From positions 1 to 64,000 of the forward strand of contig JAIQDT010014618.1 of assembly GCA_021521415.1 (NCBI GenBank): DNA of 64,000 nucleotides. The letters run 5' to 3'. Each line of letters opens with the position of its first letter. Within the stretch, counting starts at the first letter, position 1. The position numbers and the translations under genes were made by a program. Of this stretch, positions 25,679-37,906 are shown piece after piece. The notes beneath the pieces were generated by a model, which saw nothing but the letters and a program-made list of their open reading frames with translations, was not told the DNA's origin and made no database searches. Source of the DNA: Bidens hawaiensis (Eukaryota > Streptophyta > Magnoliopsida > Asterales > Asteraceae).

Positions 25679-26286
25679 CTAGTATTTACACCCCCGCGTT
25701 GCGACGGAGGTGTAAAATTGTGTATTTACATATCCACTCCACTCGAAAGCATGAAGTTACCACAACCATCTCCTTCGTTCGTCACCCCCTCTCCCACAAC
25801 CAGTTCCTAACGTTAACCATTATGAAAACTGAATCAAAAGTAGACGTACAAACGCTGAATCACACACGCTCATTTGCATCATGTTAACACACAGAAAAAA
25901 ATAACCAAGTCAACTTAACATCAACGTGTTGCGATGGGGTTGTTAAATGGGAAAATAGACAAAAACGCTCAACCACGCACATGCGTTGCAGCGCGTTAAC
26001 TCGTTGAATTCAGACGTAAACGCTAAACAAAAAAAATTGTAAAAGATGAAAAGTATAGGGCATCAAAGTGGAAAGTGAAAAAATATTGACGACTAAAACT
26101 AAAAATATCTTCTGACATATCTGTATACTACGAAAAAAATGTAGGGACCAAAACTAAAAAAAATGAAAGTTATATAAAAAAGAATATTACATGGTACAAA
26201 TTTGGATGCACAATGTACAAAAGAGTAATGCATAATTCTTCCACTTTTGTTATTATATATAATTTTCAGTTTTATACATATATAGA
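25679..26286 (-). mobile_element. Small (~0.6 kb) non-autonomous Helitron
   Basis: On the minus strand the 3' end reads CCGTCGCAACGCGGGGG, a GC hairpin-like block, then TGTAAATA and CTAG at 25682-25679 followed by T. The candidate 5' end TCTATATATGTATAAAAC is at 26286. The base before the 5' TC is G rather than the expected A, so the 5' boundary is less certain than the 3' end. No coding capacity. Confidence 0.55.
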
Positions 26287-26668
26287 CACATTTTGACCGA
26301 AAATTGGCTTCAATCTCGCCAAAAACTGTTGATTTTGGTAGGAATCTCACCGGAAACTGCCGATTTTGACCGGAATCTCATTCATTAGAAAAAACCGAAA
26401 CCTAATGTTGTCCGGATCTGACCATTAATGATTAACTCAAAATTAATCAGTGAAGTAGGAAACTAACGATTAATCGACACCTAGGCGGGTAATTGAGATT
26501 TTTGGTTGGGACCGAAAGTCCAAAACCGACCAAAATGGAAGCATCTACCAGCCGGTGATCATATTCGTTTGCGCGTCAACTACGAAGCTCTGCAATTTCA
26601 ACACTGCACAAAATCAAAATTAGGGTTTCAATATCACCAACACTGTTAATCCATTATTATGTAGAATA

Positions 26669-29371
26669 ATGGCAAACAATCAAACCACACAGTATTTATT
26701 ACCTCCAGCCGGAGACATCATCAACACCGATCATCATCATCATCATCATCATCCATTATCCTCCTCCTCATTACAACCGTCGCCGTTCAGCCACTACCAA
26801 TGCCACGGCCTCTGGTACACCGCCGTCCTCTCCATCCCGGCGGTGTTGTTTGTACTGTACCTAGGGTTTCATTTGAAGAAGAATATTAAGAAGCTTCGGC
26901 ACCGTCGGTCACATGTTATGATTACTTATTATGTTCTCCTCTGGTTCTCTGCTACTCTTAATCTCGCCTGGTGTTCTCTTCAGGTATTAGTTGATAATAG
27001 ATAATAATGATGCATATATGATTTGTTTTTCAATATGTATATGTGGTGTGCATATTTTATAAGCTGGTCTAATGTAGTGTTGTGTTGATTGTTACGCCGT
27101 ACGAGTGTACGGGCTAAGTGTTTGTTTAGATGTTTGTTATGCGTAAGGGTAAGAGTGCAGTGCGGATTCGGGATGGAAGTAAGTAAAGTTAAGTGCTTGA
27201 TGATGGAGACAATAAAACTACTTCGTTGAGAACTACTAGGCGCACCTTCATCGCTTTAGAGCGCTTCTTGCATTTGATAACTATGGTTGAGATAGGACTT
27301 TTTTGCAGGTCTAAGCTACTTCGAAAGTTGTGAATCACTTGGTTTTGAAAAGCACACTTGGGCATGAGGTGCACTCAGATGCAAGCCCCAACGCCTTTGA
27401 TTGCTTGAGGTGACGATTGTACAGTAGGCTCGCTTAAAAACTTGAATGTTTGTTAAAGATATAGTCCTAGGGGTTCAGTGGAGTTTACCTTTAGTTAGGC
27501 AGGTGCCTCTTGTACATGGCATCAGGGTGTTCTACATAATACATATAGCTTTTTAGGTTGTACATATAGGTTAGTCATATATGTACTCATGTATAGAGCT
27601 TATTTGTTTCTAAGTTTTGGGTACCTGATGCTAGAAACCCCATACGTTTTAGAACCTAGGTGGATCAGAATATTGTTAGCTTCAATAAATACCATGTGTA
27701 AATTTTCCCTACCGTGCGTTTTTTGGACCATAAAAAATTTCATACTCTGCTTTTTTAAGCTACTTTTAGGGTTGTGATTTAGGTGATTGTTCATTTCGAT
27801 AAATACTGTGCATTAAGTTTTCACACCTTGCTTTATTTGGTCAATCTAAATGAGATTGATGTCAAGCTTGTTTTTGAATTATTTGTCTAAGTGGTAGTTT
27901 TTTACAAAAAAAAAGGAAGAAAGAAAAGAAAAGGAGATCATGTTGGTTAGTCTACTTAAGAGTTTGATGCTTCGTGTTAGGTATTTGTCCAAGCAGGAGC
28001 TTTGTTAGTTCAAAATGCTTGTGTTTTCTTTAGCAAATTGAATTTCCAGTTGAAACTATGTATGGAGTGGGCGGTTTGTTTTTCACATCAAATAAAGAAG
28101 ATGGGTAGTGGTAATAGATAGATTTCATACTGTCTGTTATCTATCAACAACATCGTTTTATCAAATAGAGTGAGGATCCATAGACGAGGGTAAAATATCA
28201 TTTTATTACTAGTCTGTACAACTTTCAGCATTTTTGTCACTTTATTATCAATAAATTTTGTTGTATGTTACAGTTTTAGATTTAACTGTCTAGTTTTGAG
28301 TTGTAAGAGGTTGAGTGGTGTTAAATCTTAAATCTTGGATTATGTTGATGCAGGTGTGGCAGTGCGTTCCCGGGAAAGAATTATCTTATAATCTATTGTC
28401 ATTGCTCACAGCATTGGGGACACTATGTTTAGAGATTAGCTTGGTGGCCTTCTTGCTGCAAGAAAGCTATGCAAGCGGGTTGGAAGCATTAGCTCATACT
28501 TTTATTATTTCAGGCCTCATTGTTGGAGCAGATATACTTTTAAAGGTAATAGTCTAGTAGATATTTATCCTTGTGCTTGATTGTCTGTTTTCACTAGTTT
28601 AACTTTACAATAACCTTTTTCTTGATATGTTTTTTTTTATTTTTCACTTTCTTGTACGCTATCAGACAATTTGTGTGTTTGGATTCAATGTTCCACTTTT
28701 CATGGATGGTGCAACCATTCATCGAGGAAAATGGGGCTTGTGGACAATTGATACACTATTGCTGACATGTACATATGGCTATATACTTTTTGTGCATTAC
28801 TCAACATGGAGAGATAAACTACCTCGTAAGTAGTCGATTCTTATTTGTAGATCTTTTATATATGATAATATCTCAATGTGTACAAACCAATATGTAATAC
28901 GCCATCATCTTTTTATGCAGCTAGACCAGCATTTTACAATTATGTTGTTGTCATGTTTGTGATGACTGGAATCGCGTTATTTGGTTGTGGGCTTGCTGCA
29001 ATTGGCGTGGGATTTGGACATTGGTACCTAAAATATGTTTATGATTATAGTTATAAAAGCATAGTACAAAACAGCGATGGAACGTATATAACACTTGGCT
29101 TGTATCTGAGTTATTTTGTTTGTTGCAGGCTGTATAGTTTTGTTGTTATCTGCTACCACACACTCTATCTTCCCTTTGTGTATATAACTTTCTTAGCAGA
29201 TTTCTTTCAGGTATATATGATATATTATTGGTTTGGTATCATAATGAAGAACGTTATTTGTTTGGAGATATGATATGATTTTGGTGTTTTCAGGAAGAAG
29301 ACTTGCTTTTGGATAATGCATACTACTCCGAGATGAAGGATGCTGGGTTCTTTGATTCTGATTTGGAATAA
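26669..29371 (+). CDS. Seven-pass membrane protein, TPRA1/CAND (candidate GPCR) family
   Basis: Six exons join in frame: 26669-26983, 28354-28545, 28666-28825, 28921-29023, 29129-29210 and 29294-29371. All junctions are GT-AG and the product is 309 aa. The N-terminus is hydrophilic with a run of eight histidines (residues about 22-29). Seven hydrophobic segments follow, starting near WYTAVLSIPAVLFVLYL. Conserved blocks include CVPGKELSYNLL, GLIVGADILLK, the KWGLWTIDTLLL block, STWRDKLPPRPAFYNY and the C-terminal FFQEEDLLLDNAYYSEMKD. This pattern matches the plant homologues of transmembrane protein adipocyte-associated 1, called candidate G-protein-coupled receptors in Arabidopsis. Ligand and role are not settled in the family. 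The frame is intact from ATG to TAA. Intron 1 (1370 bp) has no recognised insertion. The start is the first ATG in a favourable AATAATGGC context. Confidence 0.9.
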
Positions 29372-29599
29372 ATGGAAGTAATTATTGTGTCTCCACCTTG
29401 TTGACATGGAATAATTAGAATCAGCTTGTAAGACATGTAGTATTGTTAATCTTATCTGTGGTCAAGTGTACTTTTTAGTAAATATCGTCTTTTTATGGTG
29501 TTAAGTGTTAACGTTTGATATGCGTTGTTTGAAAACTGGTTTGATACGCGTTGTGTTTCATCTCTAACGAGTTAATCGGCTAAAAGTTTAGAAGTTAGC

Positions 29600-30090
29600 T
29601 AAAAGGGTGTCAACTGAGCTGACTTGAATCAAATGGGTTATAAAATGCATAAACCTCATGTTCTTGTAAGGAAGTTTATATCATTATGTAGTAGTATGCA
29701 TCGTCTTTCGGAAAGCAACTACGTCGGCCCACAGACATAAAATAGATAGTATGTTACACAAAAAAGGGATGACTTGCCTGAGTGTACTAAGTTGAGGAGT
29801 TTCCCTTTCCGCTTATAGAAGCCAATCTTCTCCGAGGAAGCTATAAAAGGAGACCCATACACCCGGTATTATCATCTCATTCTCTCTACTCTCTCTTCCT
29901 ACATTATTCTCCTTTCAACTCTATTTATCATCACTTATTGACACGTTGTAGGCTGATCGCAGGAGATCCCTTCCCGCGGTGAGACTAACGATTATGTTCT
30001 TGTTCTTAGCGGGGGGTAGAAAGCTTTGAGCTAGTAGTTAACCCCTTAAATAGCCATATTCTTATTGTCACTATACCCGTTGTGACAAAC
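29600..30090 (+). mobile_element. LTR-like remnant with its own promoter
   Basis: A segment between the membrane-protein gene and HSP101 has a strong TATA box (GCTATAAAAGGAGACCC, about 29842), a pyrimidine-rich leader with CTCTCTACTCTC, and a GC-rich 3' part (GGAGATCCCTTCCCGCGG). It ends near ACCCGTTGTGACA. This arrangement resembles the U3-R-U5 of an LTR, but I cannot find matching TG start and target duplication, so the borders are guesses. Confidence 0.35.
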
Positions 30091-30760
30091 AAAATATGCT
30101 TATAACACATACATGAGAAAATATTGTATATAAACTATTATATATATATATATATTAAAAACCAAAATGTTGCCCTCTCACATTTTTTACTGTTCATCGT
30201 TTAAGCAATTTCCAGCCACATATTTCTGTTACGCTTGTGTTCAACTGCTACTAGAAAAATGATCCACATGCAACGTTTTAACTTTCAACTTCACCCAATG
30301 GTATTTTCCCATTTTCATTATTAATTAGATATCATCTCTTACCACATCAACATTTGATTAATTAACATCAAATATTTTTTAAAAATATATATATATATAT
30401 CATTTTATTTTGACCAAGTTAAAATATACAAATCATTAGAACTACACCAACTTCTAATAAACATTCTCTTGTCAAAAGATAATAAAATAAACAACAAATA
30501 TAGATTTAGTTCTGGTGTTAAATGGTTTTAATTTTACTTATCCAAAGAAAAAAAAAACACGAAGGGCCCTATTTATGCTTAAAACCGAAGTGAAACGTCG
30601 TCGTAAGTCGTAACTACTCAAATTTAAAGTGTCTCTCTCACAATAATTTTCCACCCATAATTCAGAAAACTCTCGAATAAGTCTGGTAGCTTCCAGACCT
30701 CACCGGAGTGTTATTACACTATCCAGACGTCTCTCGTAACCTTTAACACCTGTATCTATA

Positions 30761-30793
<33 letters not shown>

Positions 30794-30987
30794 CATTCAT
30801 ATTCATCACATCACTTCAATACAATATTCCATAACAATAATAATAATTCTCTGTAACAAATTCTCTCTTCACAACAACAAATTCAAAGGTAACAAATTAC
30901 TCCTTACATTTCATTATTATTATTATCATTACGTTGCATGTTAATTCAAATATATATTGTTTCCAGGTTTCATATTAATCACAAGAA
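30091..30987. promoter_or_regulatory. HSP101 upstream region and 5' UTR intron
   Basis: AT-rich DNA with TA tracts at 30138 and 30386, then a (CT)n(TA)n tract at 30765-30793, a common plant core-promoter feature. A probable 5' UTR intron runs from about 30890 (AAAG/GTAACA) to 30966 (TTTCCAG/GTTTC), just before the ATG. Near 30685-30700 GCTTCCAGACC partly matches a heat-shock element half-site, but I see no clean run of alternating nTTCn/nGAAn. Confidence 0.4.
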
Positions 30988-33900
30988 ATGAATCCTGACA
31001 AATTCACACACAAAACAAACGAAGCCTTAGCTTCCGGTCACGAACTCGCCATGACTTCCGGCCACGCACAGTTCACTCCATTACACATCGCCGTCGCCTT
31101 AATCTCCGACGCCAACGGAATATTACGGCAAGCCATCACCAACGCCGGCGGCGAAGAAGCCGGCAACTCAGCCGAACGTGTCTTCACACAAGCGTTAAAA
31201 AAACTACCGTCTCAGTCACCTCCACCGGACGAGGTGCCTGCAAGCACCTCGCTGATCAAAACGATTCGCCGCGCGCAATCGTCGCAGAAAGCGCGCGGCG
31301 ATACGCATTTGGCGGTTGATCAGTTGATTTTAGGGCTTTTAGAGGACTCACAGGTTAATGATTTGTTGAAGGAAGCTGGTGTTAGTGGTTCTAGAGTGAG
31401 AACTGAGGTGGAGAAGCTGAGAGGTAAGGATAAGAAGGTGGATACTGCTTCTGGTGATACAAATTTTCAAGCGCTTAAGACGTACGGTCGGGATCTTGTC
31501 GAACAAGCCGGGAAGCTCGATCCGGTGATCGGGCGGGACGAGGAGATTAGGAGAGTGGATTAGAATATTATCTAGGAGGACTAAGAATAATCCGGTGCTA
31601 ATCGGTGAGCCTGGAGTGGGAAAAACTGCTGTGGTTGAAGGCTTGGCTCAGAGGATATTAAGAGGTGATGTACCGAATAATTTAAGTGATGTTCGGGTTG
31701 TGGCGTTGGATATGGGCGCGTTGATTGCTGGTGCAAAGTATAGAGGCGAGTTCGAGGAGCGATTGAAGGCGGTTTTGAAGGAAGTGGAGGAGGCTGAAGG
31801 GAAGGTGATATTGTTTATTGATGAGGTGCATCTGTGCTTGGAGCGGGTCGGACTGAAGGGTCGATGGACGCTGCGAATTTGTTTAAGCCGATGCTTGCTA
31901 GGGGTCAGTTGAGGTGTATCGGTGCGACGACTTTGGAGGAGTATAGGAAGTATGTGGAGAAAGATGCGGCTTTCGAGAGACGGTTTCAGCAGGTTTTGGT
32001 GGCTGAACCGAGTGTTCCGGATACTGTGAGTATTCTTAGAGGGTTGAAGGAGAGGTATGAAGGGCATCATGGTGTTCGGATTCTTGATCGGGCTCTTGTT
32101 GTTGCTGCTCAGCTTTCGAGCCGGTATATTACTGGTATGATTCGTTTCATTGGCTGATTTGAAGTAGATTTGAATTTTGAAAGTCCGTTACACTAAAAGT
32201 GTCATAGTTTGAAAAAACTCAAAATTTAAGGCAGATTAAATGATTACTTTTTTTTACTTATTAAATGACAATAATGCCTTGAAAATTGATTCCATCAATA
32301 TTGTTTATTAATGTAGTTGTGTGATTAAGGATAAACTTGATAATTGGCTAATAAATTTTGAAAGTGGACATATGGACACTTTTAATGGGACGGATTTTAA
32401 TGGGACGCAGGGAGTATATAGTAGTGATGATGGTTGTAATGTTTGTTGAATATGTATGCAGCACGTTTCTTGCCGGATAAGGCTATTGATCTTGTGGACG
32501 AAGCTGTGGCGCGAACGTGAGGGTTCAACTCGATAGTCAACCGGAAGAAATCGATAACCTTGAAAGGAAGCGGATGCAATTGGAAGTTGAGCTCCATGCT
32601 TTAGAGAAAGAGAAGGATAAAGCAAGCAAAGCGCGTCTCGTTGAAGTAAGTTTATTAGAATTAGATTGATTATGCATTTAATTTTAAGTTAACTGTATTT
32701 GAATGTACTAACTTGTTGGTTTCGATTCAGGTGAAAAAGGAACTTGATGACTTGAGGGATAGGCTGCAACCACTGATGATGAAATACAAGAAGGAAAAAG
32801 AACGAATTGACGAAATTAGAAGGTTGAAACAGAAAAGGGAAGAGCTTTTGGTGGCTCTGCAAGAAGCTGAAAGAAGATATGATTTAGCAAGAGCTGCAGA
32901 CTTGAAATATGGAGCGGTTCAAGAGGTGGAGACCGCGATAGCGAAGCTCGAAGGGACTACAGATGACAATGTGATGCTGACAGAGACGGTGGGACCTGAC
33001 CAGATTGCTGAGGTGGTGAGCCGGTGGACTGGTATACCTGTGACTAGGCTTGGGACTAATGAGAAAGAGAGGCTTATTGGTCTAGCTGATAGGTTGCATC
33101 AGAGAGTAGTGGGTCAGGATCAGGCGGTGGGTGCTGTGGCTGAGGCGGTTTTGAGGTCACGAGCTGGTTTGGGAAGGGCTCAGCAGCCGACTGGTTCGTT
33201 CTTGTTCTTGGGTCCCACGGGTGTTGGGAAAACCGAGCTTGCTAAGGCTCTTGCGGAACAACTTTTTGATGATGAAAAACTTATGATTAGGATTGATATG
33301 TCCGAGTACATGGAGCAACATTCGGTTGCTAGGTTAATCGGTGCTCCACCAGGGTATGTTGGCCATGAAGAAGGTGGTCAACTTACTGAAGCAGTAAGGA
33401 GAAGACCTTACAGTGTGGTGTTATTTGATGAAGTAGAGAAAGCTCATCAGTCAGTTTTCAACACGTTGCTTCAAATGCTGGATGATGGAAGGTTGACTGA
33501 CGGTCAAGGTCGGACCGTCGACTTCACCAACACGGTCATCATCATGACCTCCAATCTTGGAGCTGAGTATCTGTTAAAGGGCTTGTCTGGGAAGACTACA
33601 ATGGAGAATGCTCGCGAAATGGTGATGCAAGAGGTCCGGAAGCACTTTAAACCGGAGCTGTTGAACAGGCTTGATGAGATTGTGGTTTTCGATCCGCTTT
33701 CTCATGATCAATTACGAAAGGTTGCTAGACTTCAGATGAAAGATGTGGCTGCTCGTCTTGCTGATAGGGGTGTTGCTTTGGGTGTCACAGAAGCAGCTTT
33801 AGATTTTATATTGAGCGAGAGTTATGATCCGGTAAGTGTCAAAATCTTGTTCGGTTACTATAATTGGTTTATTATCTTATGTGTATACAATGATCATTTG

Positions 33901-34230
33901 GGCTGACATGTTATGAATGTGTAGGTCTATGGGGCGAGACCGATTAGAAGGTGGTTGGAAAGGAGGGTGGTAACCGAATTATCAAAGATGTTGATTAGAG
34001 AAGAGATTGATGAAAACTCGACAGTGTATATCGATGCAGGCATGAACGGAGAAGAGTTGAGTTACAGGGTGGAAAAGAATGGTGGATTGGTGAATGCTGC
34101 AACAGGGCAGAAGTCGGATATACTGATCCAAATCCCGAATGCAAATGGTGGGGCACGTAATGATGCGGCACAAGCTGTTAAGAGGATGAAGATTGAGGAG
34201 GTGGATGACGATGAAGAAATGAACGAATAA
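30988..34230 (+). pseudogene. HSP101: HSP101/ClpB1 cytosolic disaggregase, three frame-breaking indels
   Basis: Exons 30988-32134, 32462-32645, 32731-33831 and 33925-34230 carry the complete ClpB layout: Clp N-domain (MNPDKFTHKTNEAL), AAA1 with Walker A GEPGVGKT (about residue 206) and ILFIDEVH, the coiled-coil middle domain in exons 2-3, AAA2 with GPTGVGKT (about residue 604), and an acidic C-terminus (VDDDEEMNE). The protein normally works as a hexamer with Hsp70 to rescue aggregated proteins and gives acquired thermotolerance. Three indels break it. An extra A at about 31559 creates TAG at 31561. A missing base after 31834 returns to the original frame. A net +2 near 32506-32513 creates TGA at 32518. 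Ignoring these, the coding length is 912 codons including the stop, i.e. 911 aa, as in Arabidopsis HSP101. Splice sites are intact. It is either a very young pseudogene or an intact gene with assembly errors. Confidence 0.93.
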
Positions 34231-34540
34231 GATGCCGCACAAGAGGATGAAGGTTTGAGGGTGGACAATGAAATGGATGAATAATTTGATGACCTTTTGT
34301 TGATTTTGATTTTGTTTTTGTTTTGGAGATGAGTTTTATGTATCTACAGCTTGTATGTTGTTTAAGAGGCTTGTCTATGTTGAACAAGTTTCTTGGTTTA
34401 CTAATGTTTGTTTCAATGAATGTGAATTAGTAAACCCTTTTACTTAAATCAATTATGTTTATATAAAAGCTTTGTCTTTGTTGTTTTGACTTTTCAAGAT
34501 CATTGCTGATATAAAGAATCTAAATGCCCAAAACAATAGG
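34231..34540. other. HSP101 3' UTR and spacer
   Basis: T-rich sequence following the stop, probably 3' UTR to about 34430; no other feature. Confidence 0.5.
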
Positions 34541-35705
34541 CCTCTTCGAAAAGTCTGCCCCTCGCTCGAAGCTTGCTTAAAATTTCGACCTCGATTCTAA
34601 ATGAGCTCGGCTCGATATCTACATGAGCTGAGCTCGAGACAGGGTCGGCTTGTGGCTCGATCTTCGCTCGAAGCGTTAGCTCATTTGGATTAAACCTTAA
34701 ATTTTAATATTTATATATAATAATAGCATACCAAGAAATAAATAAACCAAAATTTTACATATATTATATCACTTGATACCTAAAACCTATAAAAAAGTAA
34801 CTAACACATAAAAATTATAAATTCTCTAGCTTATAAATTTTATATAATATGTATAACTAGTTTTTTCCCCTGTATTACTGGGGTTGTTTTATATTATTTG
34901 TTCTAATATTTATTTATTTTTTGAATTTATATTTTTTTTATTGTATGAAAGTTAATAATATAATTATAATTTGATGATAAATTGTTTCACAAATAAATGA
35001 GATGTTATAACCCGGTTTAAAAGTTATATGGTTTTGATGAGACCAAAGACCCGTTTATTTTTTTACTATAAATTTGCTTTTTTAATTATAAATAATATTT
35101 ATGAAAGTTAAAAATATGGTTTGATGAGAACCAAGACCCGTTTATTTTTTTACTATAAAATTGGTTTTTTTATTTAAATAATATATATATCTTTTTTAAA
35201 ATAAATAAGATATTAATTTTTAGTATATCCTATTTTATAGGATTTTTACATCAATAATTGATGAGAATAATTTTTTATTTAATGAGATGTTATAACCGGT
35301 TTAAGGAATATCTGGGTTTGGTAAGACCCATACCCACGAATTCGGGTCAAATGCATGAAAATCCTCCATTTAAAAACCAAGCAAATCTGGTGACTCCAAA
35401 AAAAGGGGGAGCGACCACATCGCGACACGTAGGATTTTTATGTTTTCGTTTATATATATTATAGATAATATTAAAATTCTCTAGCTTATAAATTTTATAT
35501 AATATATATATTAATATTATAGAATTTTTCTTTTATATATCAAAATTTATAAAATATATAATTATAACAAAAAAAATTAAAAGAGTGGCTCGACGAGCTC
35601 GATTTTTCAGCTCGATAAAGAAAACGAGCCGAGCTCGAGCCAGCTCGATTAAGTTCGAGCTCGAGCACACTCTAGCTCGACTCGGCTCGACTGGTTTACA
35701 GCCAT
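34541..35705. mobile_element. Short-motif element (GAGCTCG type) hosting a Helitron
   Basis: Both outer parts (34560-34680 and 35585-35695) are imperfect reiterations of GCTCGA/GAGCTCG. The right end, read on the other strand, begins GGCTGTAAACCAGTCGAGCC, similar to the TAGRGSTGYA ends of the comparable elements. The middle (34690-35580) is AT-rich and contains the small Helitron at 34857-35465. A 40-bp direct repeat (AAATTCTCTAGCTTATAAA) flanks that Helitron at about 34820 and 35474. The outer left boundary is uncertain. Confidence 0.45.
34857..35465 (-). mobile_element. 609-bp non-autonomous Helitron (copy 1)
   Basis: On the minus strand it starts TCTATAATATATATAAA at 35465, preceded by A. 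It ends with a hairpin region CCCCAGTAATACAGGGG, then AAAAAA, CTAG (34860-34857) and T. The body is strongly similar to the segment at 41723-42235 in opposite orientation, including CGCGACACGTAGG/TGTGTCGCGATG and the AATTCGGGTCAAATGCATG block. Two copies sharing exactly these ends confirm the element. Confidence 0.75.
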
Positions 35706-35987
35706 TTCAACAAGAAAAAAATAGTAAATTTTGATCCAAATATAAATATTTAATGAAATTACCAAGGCTCAAGAGCAGCAAAGCAGCCAATTAAGTAGAT
35801 TATTTTAAAATTATTATTATTATTATAGTTAATTATACAAGGTGCCTCGTACACTCAAAATCAACACAGAATTGTACTCAAAAGGTGAACAAACAAAATT
35901 ACAACCCACAATATAAGTATTAAACAACAAACAGAAGTCTACTAAATGCTCAATTTGCCTTTGTGTTTTGATTCCTCAGTTCGTTGG
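35706..35987. other. Spacer and left edge of the copia fragment
   Basis: Mostly AT-rich with a TAT/TTA tract near 35812. From about 35948 the minus strand reads as the last codons (NELRNQNTKAN then stop) of the copia fragment. Confidence 0.5.
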
Positions 35988-37822
35988 TGTAAGGCTCCTC
36001 TCCCGGTGACCCTACTTTAGCGTCGGATTTACTCATAAACACAGTTCTTCAAATCAGAGTTTATTAAAACTTTTCGCGGAATATAAAACATCAATAATTT
36101 GTTACAAAACATTAAATCTTTTCTTTGATACCATAACACAAAACTTTATATTTAAAACATCTTTACTTCTTTCTTCAGATGCCAGCCGTTCAATCCATGC
36201 CGTGTGTCATCCTCATGCTAACTCTATAATCAGCTCACCTGCGTGCATACTAAAAGTCAGATACGCTGAGTGAGTTCTAGTTAATCAGGCAACATACAAC
36301 TTATTCCCATATATTTCTTCCCGTATCCGAAGACACATATTACTACCTTAACCTCGTATAAATATCCATAGGAGGATCGTCACGTAATATCTATTAAAAG
36401 AACCATTACCATTACCATACTATATATAATTTCCATAGGAGGAACACTCTGTATACTTTCCATAGAAGGAACACTATACTTTCCATAGAAGGAACACTAT
36501 ACTTTCCATAAAAGGAACTCTATATATTATCCATATAAGGAACACTATCTATAAGTTATTATTTAATATCCATGTAAGGAGCTAATCACTTCCCTTGACG
36601 ATACGTGCAATATCCGAAGATCGTTCACGTACCGACAAGCTTTCATTCATAATGTTCATACATCATCCTTACATTACATACAATATTAATATCTTTATTT
36701 ATATCCTGACAGTACGTGCAATATCCGAAGATCGTTCACGTACCGTCAAGCAATCAATCGTATCTATCGCATATATCATACGCGGCATACGCTTACCATT
36801 TAAGGTAAGTGTATTAACTATCACATTGAGTATGCACACAGCCCCGAAAACATAACACATAAATGGGGCTAGAAACTCACCTGAACACGGTTACGTTCAC
36901 CGTTAATCGTAATCCCTTTCTTCAGCTGTGCACGGCTGACTGTATAACAAACATGCGTGTCAATACTCGCCTGATCTACTCTGGTGGCCTAGTATAAGCT
37001 TACTTTAACTTATCGCTTTTAATTTATTTTCTAATCGAACTTGGCTTTAGGCGAAGTTAAACCTCAGGCGAACTTGGCTTTAGGCGAAGTTAAACCTCAG
37101 GCGAACTTAGCTTTACAGCGAAGTTGCCATCAAGTGAACTTGGCTTCAAGCGAGGTTACCAGTTAGGCGAACTTAACTTTACAGCGAAGTTGCCATCAGG
37201 CGAACTTAGCTTGCAGGCGAAGTTCATCGCTTTGAAGGCGAAGTTGCCCAGTTGCAAGCGAAGTTGTCCAGATCAGCCGCTGTTCGGTTTCTGACCAGCA
37301 TTTTGAGCGATTTTAACACCCTTGCTATGGTTCAATATCACCCACTACGCTTCCCGACCATTTTCGGTCGCTTATACACTAAAAAGCTTGGATCTTTAAA
37401 CTTCAAAGATCAAGAATCATACCTTTTTGAGCTTGTTTGGATCTCGTTTAACTTGTTAACACAACTAATCGCTCTCTCTCTCTCTCGGATCTGTCCGTTC
37501 CTCTCATCGGATCTGCCCGGTTCCGGCCGCTGGCGAAGTTGTGGTGTTGTGTGTGTTTTTGGAGTGTGTTTGGATAATGATAGAAATGAAGATATTTTGG
37601 GGTGCTAGGGTATTTATATCCCTGAAATCCCATGGACCTAAGGCCCATTCTCATTTAACCCATCTCCATTAATCCAAGTCCATAACCCACATCCATTACC
37701 CAACACTAGCCCGACCCATACCAACTCCTACTCTATTATTTATTTCCTGACAACCCGAGTAAACTTTCCCTTTATTAGTAAGTAATATAATTAATATCAC
37801 TTTGAAATTTTGGGATGTTACA
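35988..37822 (-). mobile_element. Solo LTR, family A (1.8 kb)
   Basis: Plus-strand ends are TGTAAGGCTCCTC and GGGATGTTACA. The flanks are GTTGG on both sides (35983-35987, 37823-37827). Read on the minus strand it is the same LTR family as 56229-58679. Inside are two kinds of minisatellite. One is a ~24-bp unit with TTTCCATAGAAGGAACACTATAC at 36430-36540. The other is a ~33-bp unit built on GCGAACTT...GCGAAGTT at 37035-37265. A 36-bp block CGTGCAATATCCGAAGATCG occurs twice (36604, 36715). A TATA box lies on the minus strand near 37610 (GATATAAATACCC). No internal coding region remains. Confidence 0.9.
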
Positions 37823-37906
37823 GTTGGGAGTTTGACCGGTTGTTTGGGGAGAAGCAGGTTCATTGGGAGAAACCGGTTCGTTTATTGGAATGATGGGCGG
37901 GGTAGT

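Noticed and set aside
30660..30730. Heat-shock element cluster for HSP101
   Set aside because: Only partial TTCnnGA half-sites with wrong spacing; not enough to call a functional site.
31648..32070. 140-codon minus-strand ORF
   Set aside because: It is antisense to the HSP101 AAA1 region; the conserved protein is on the plus strand.
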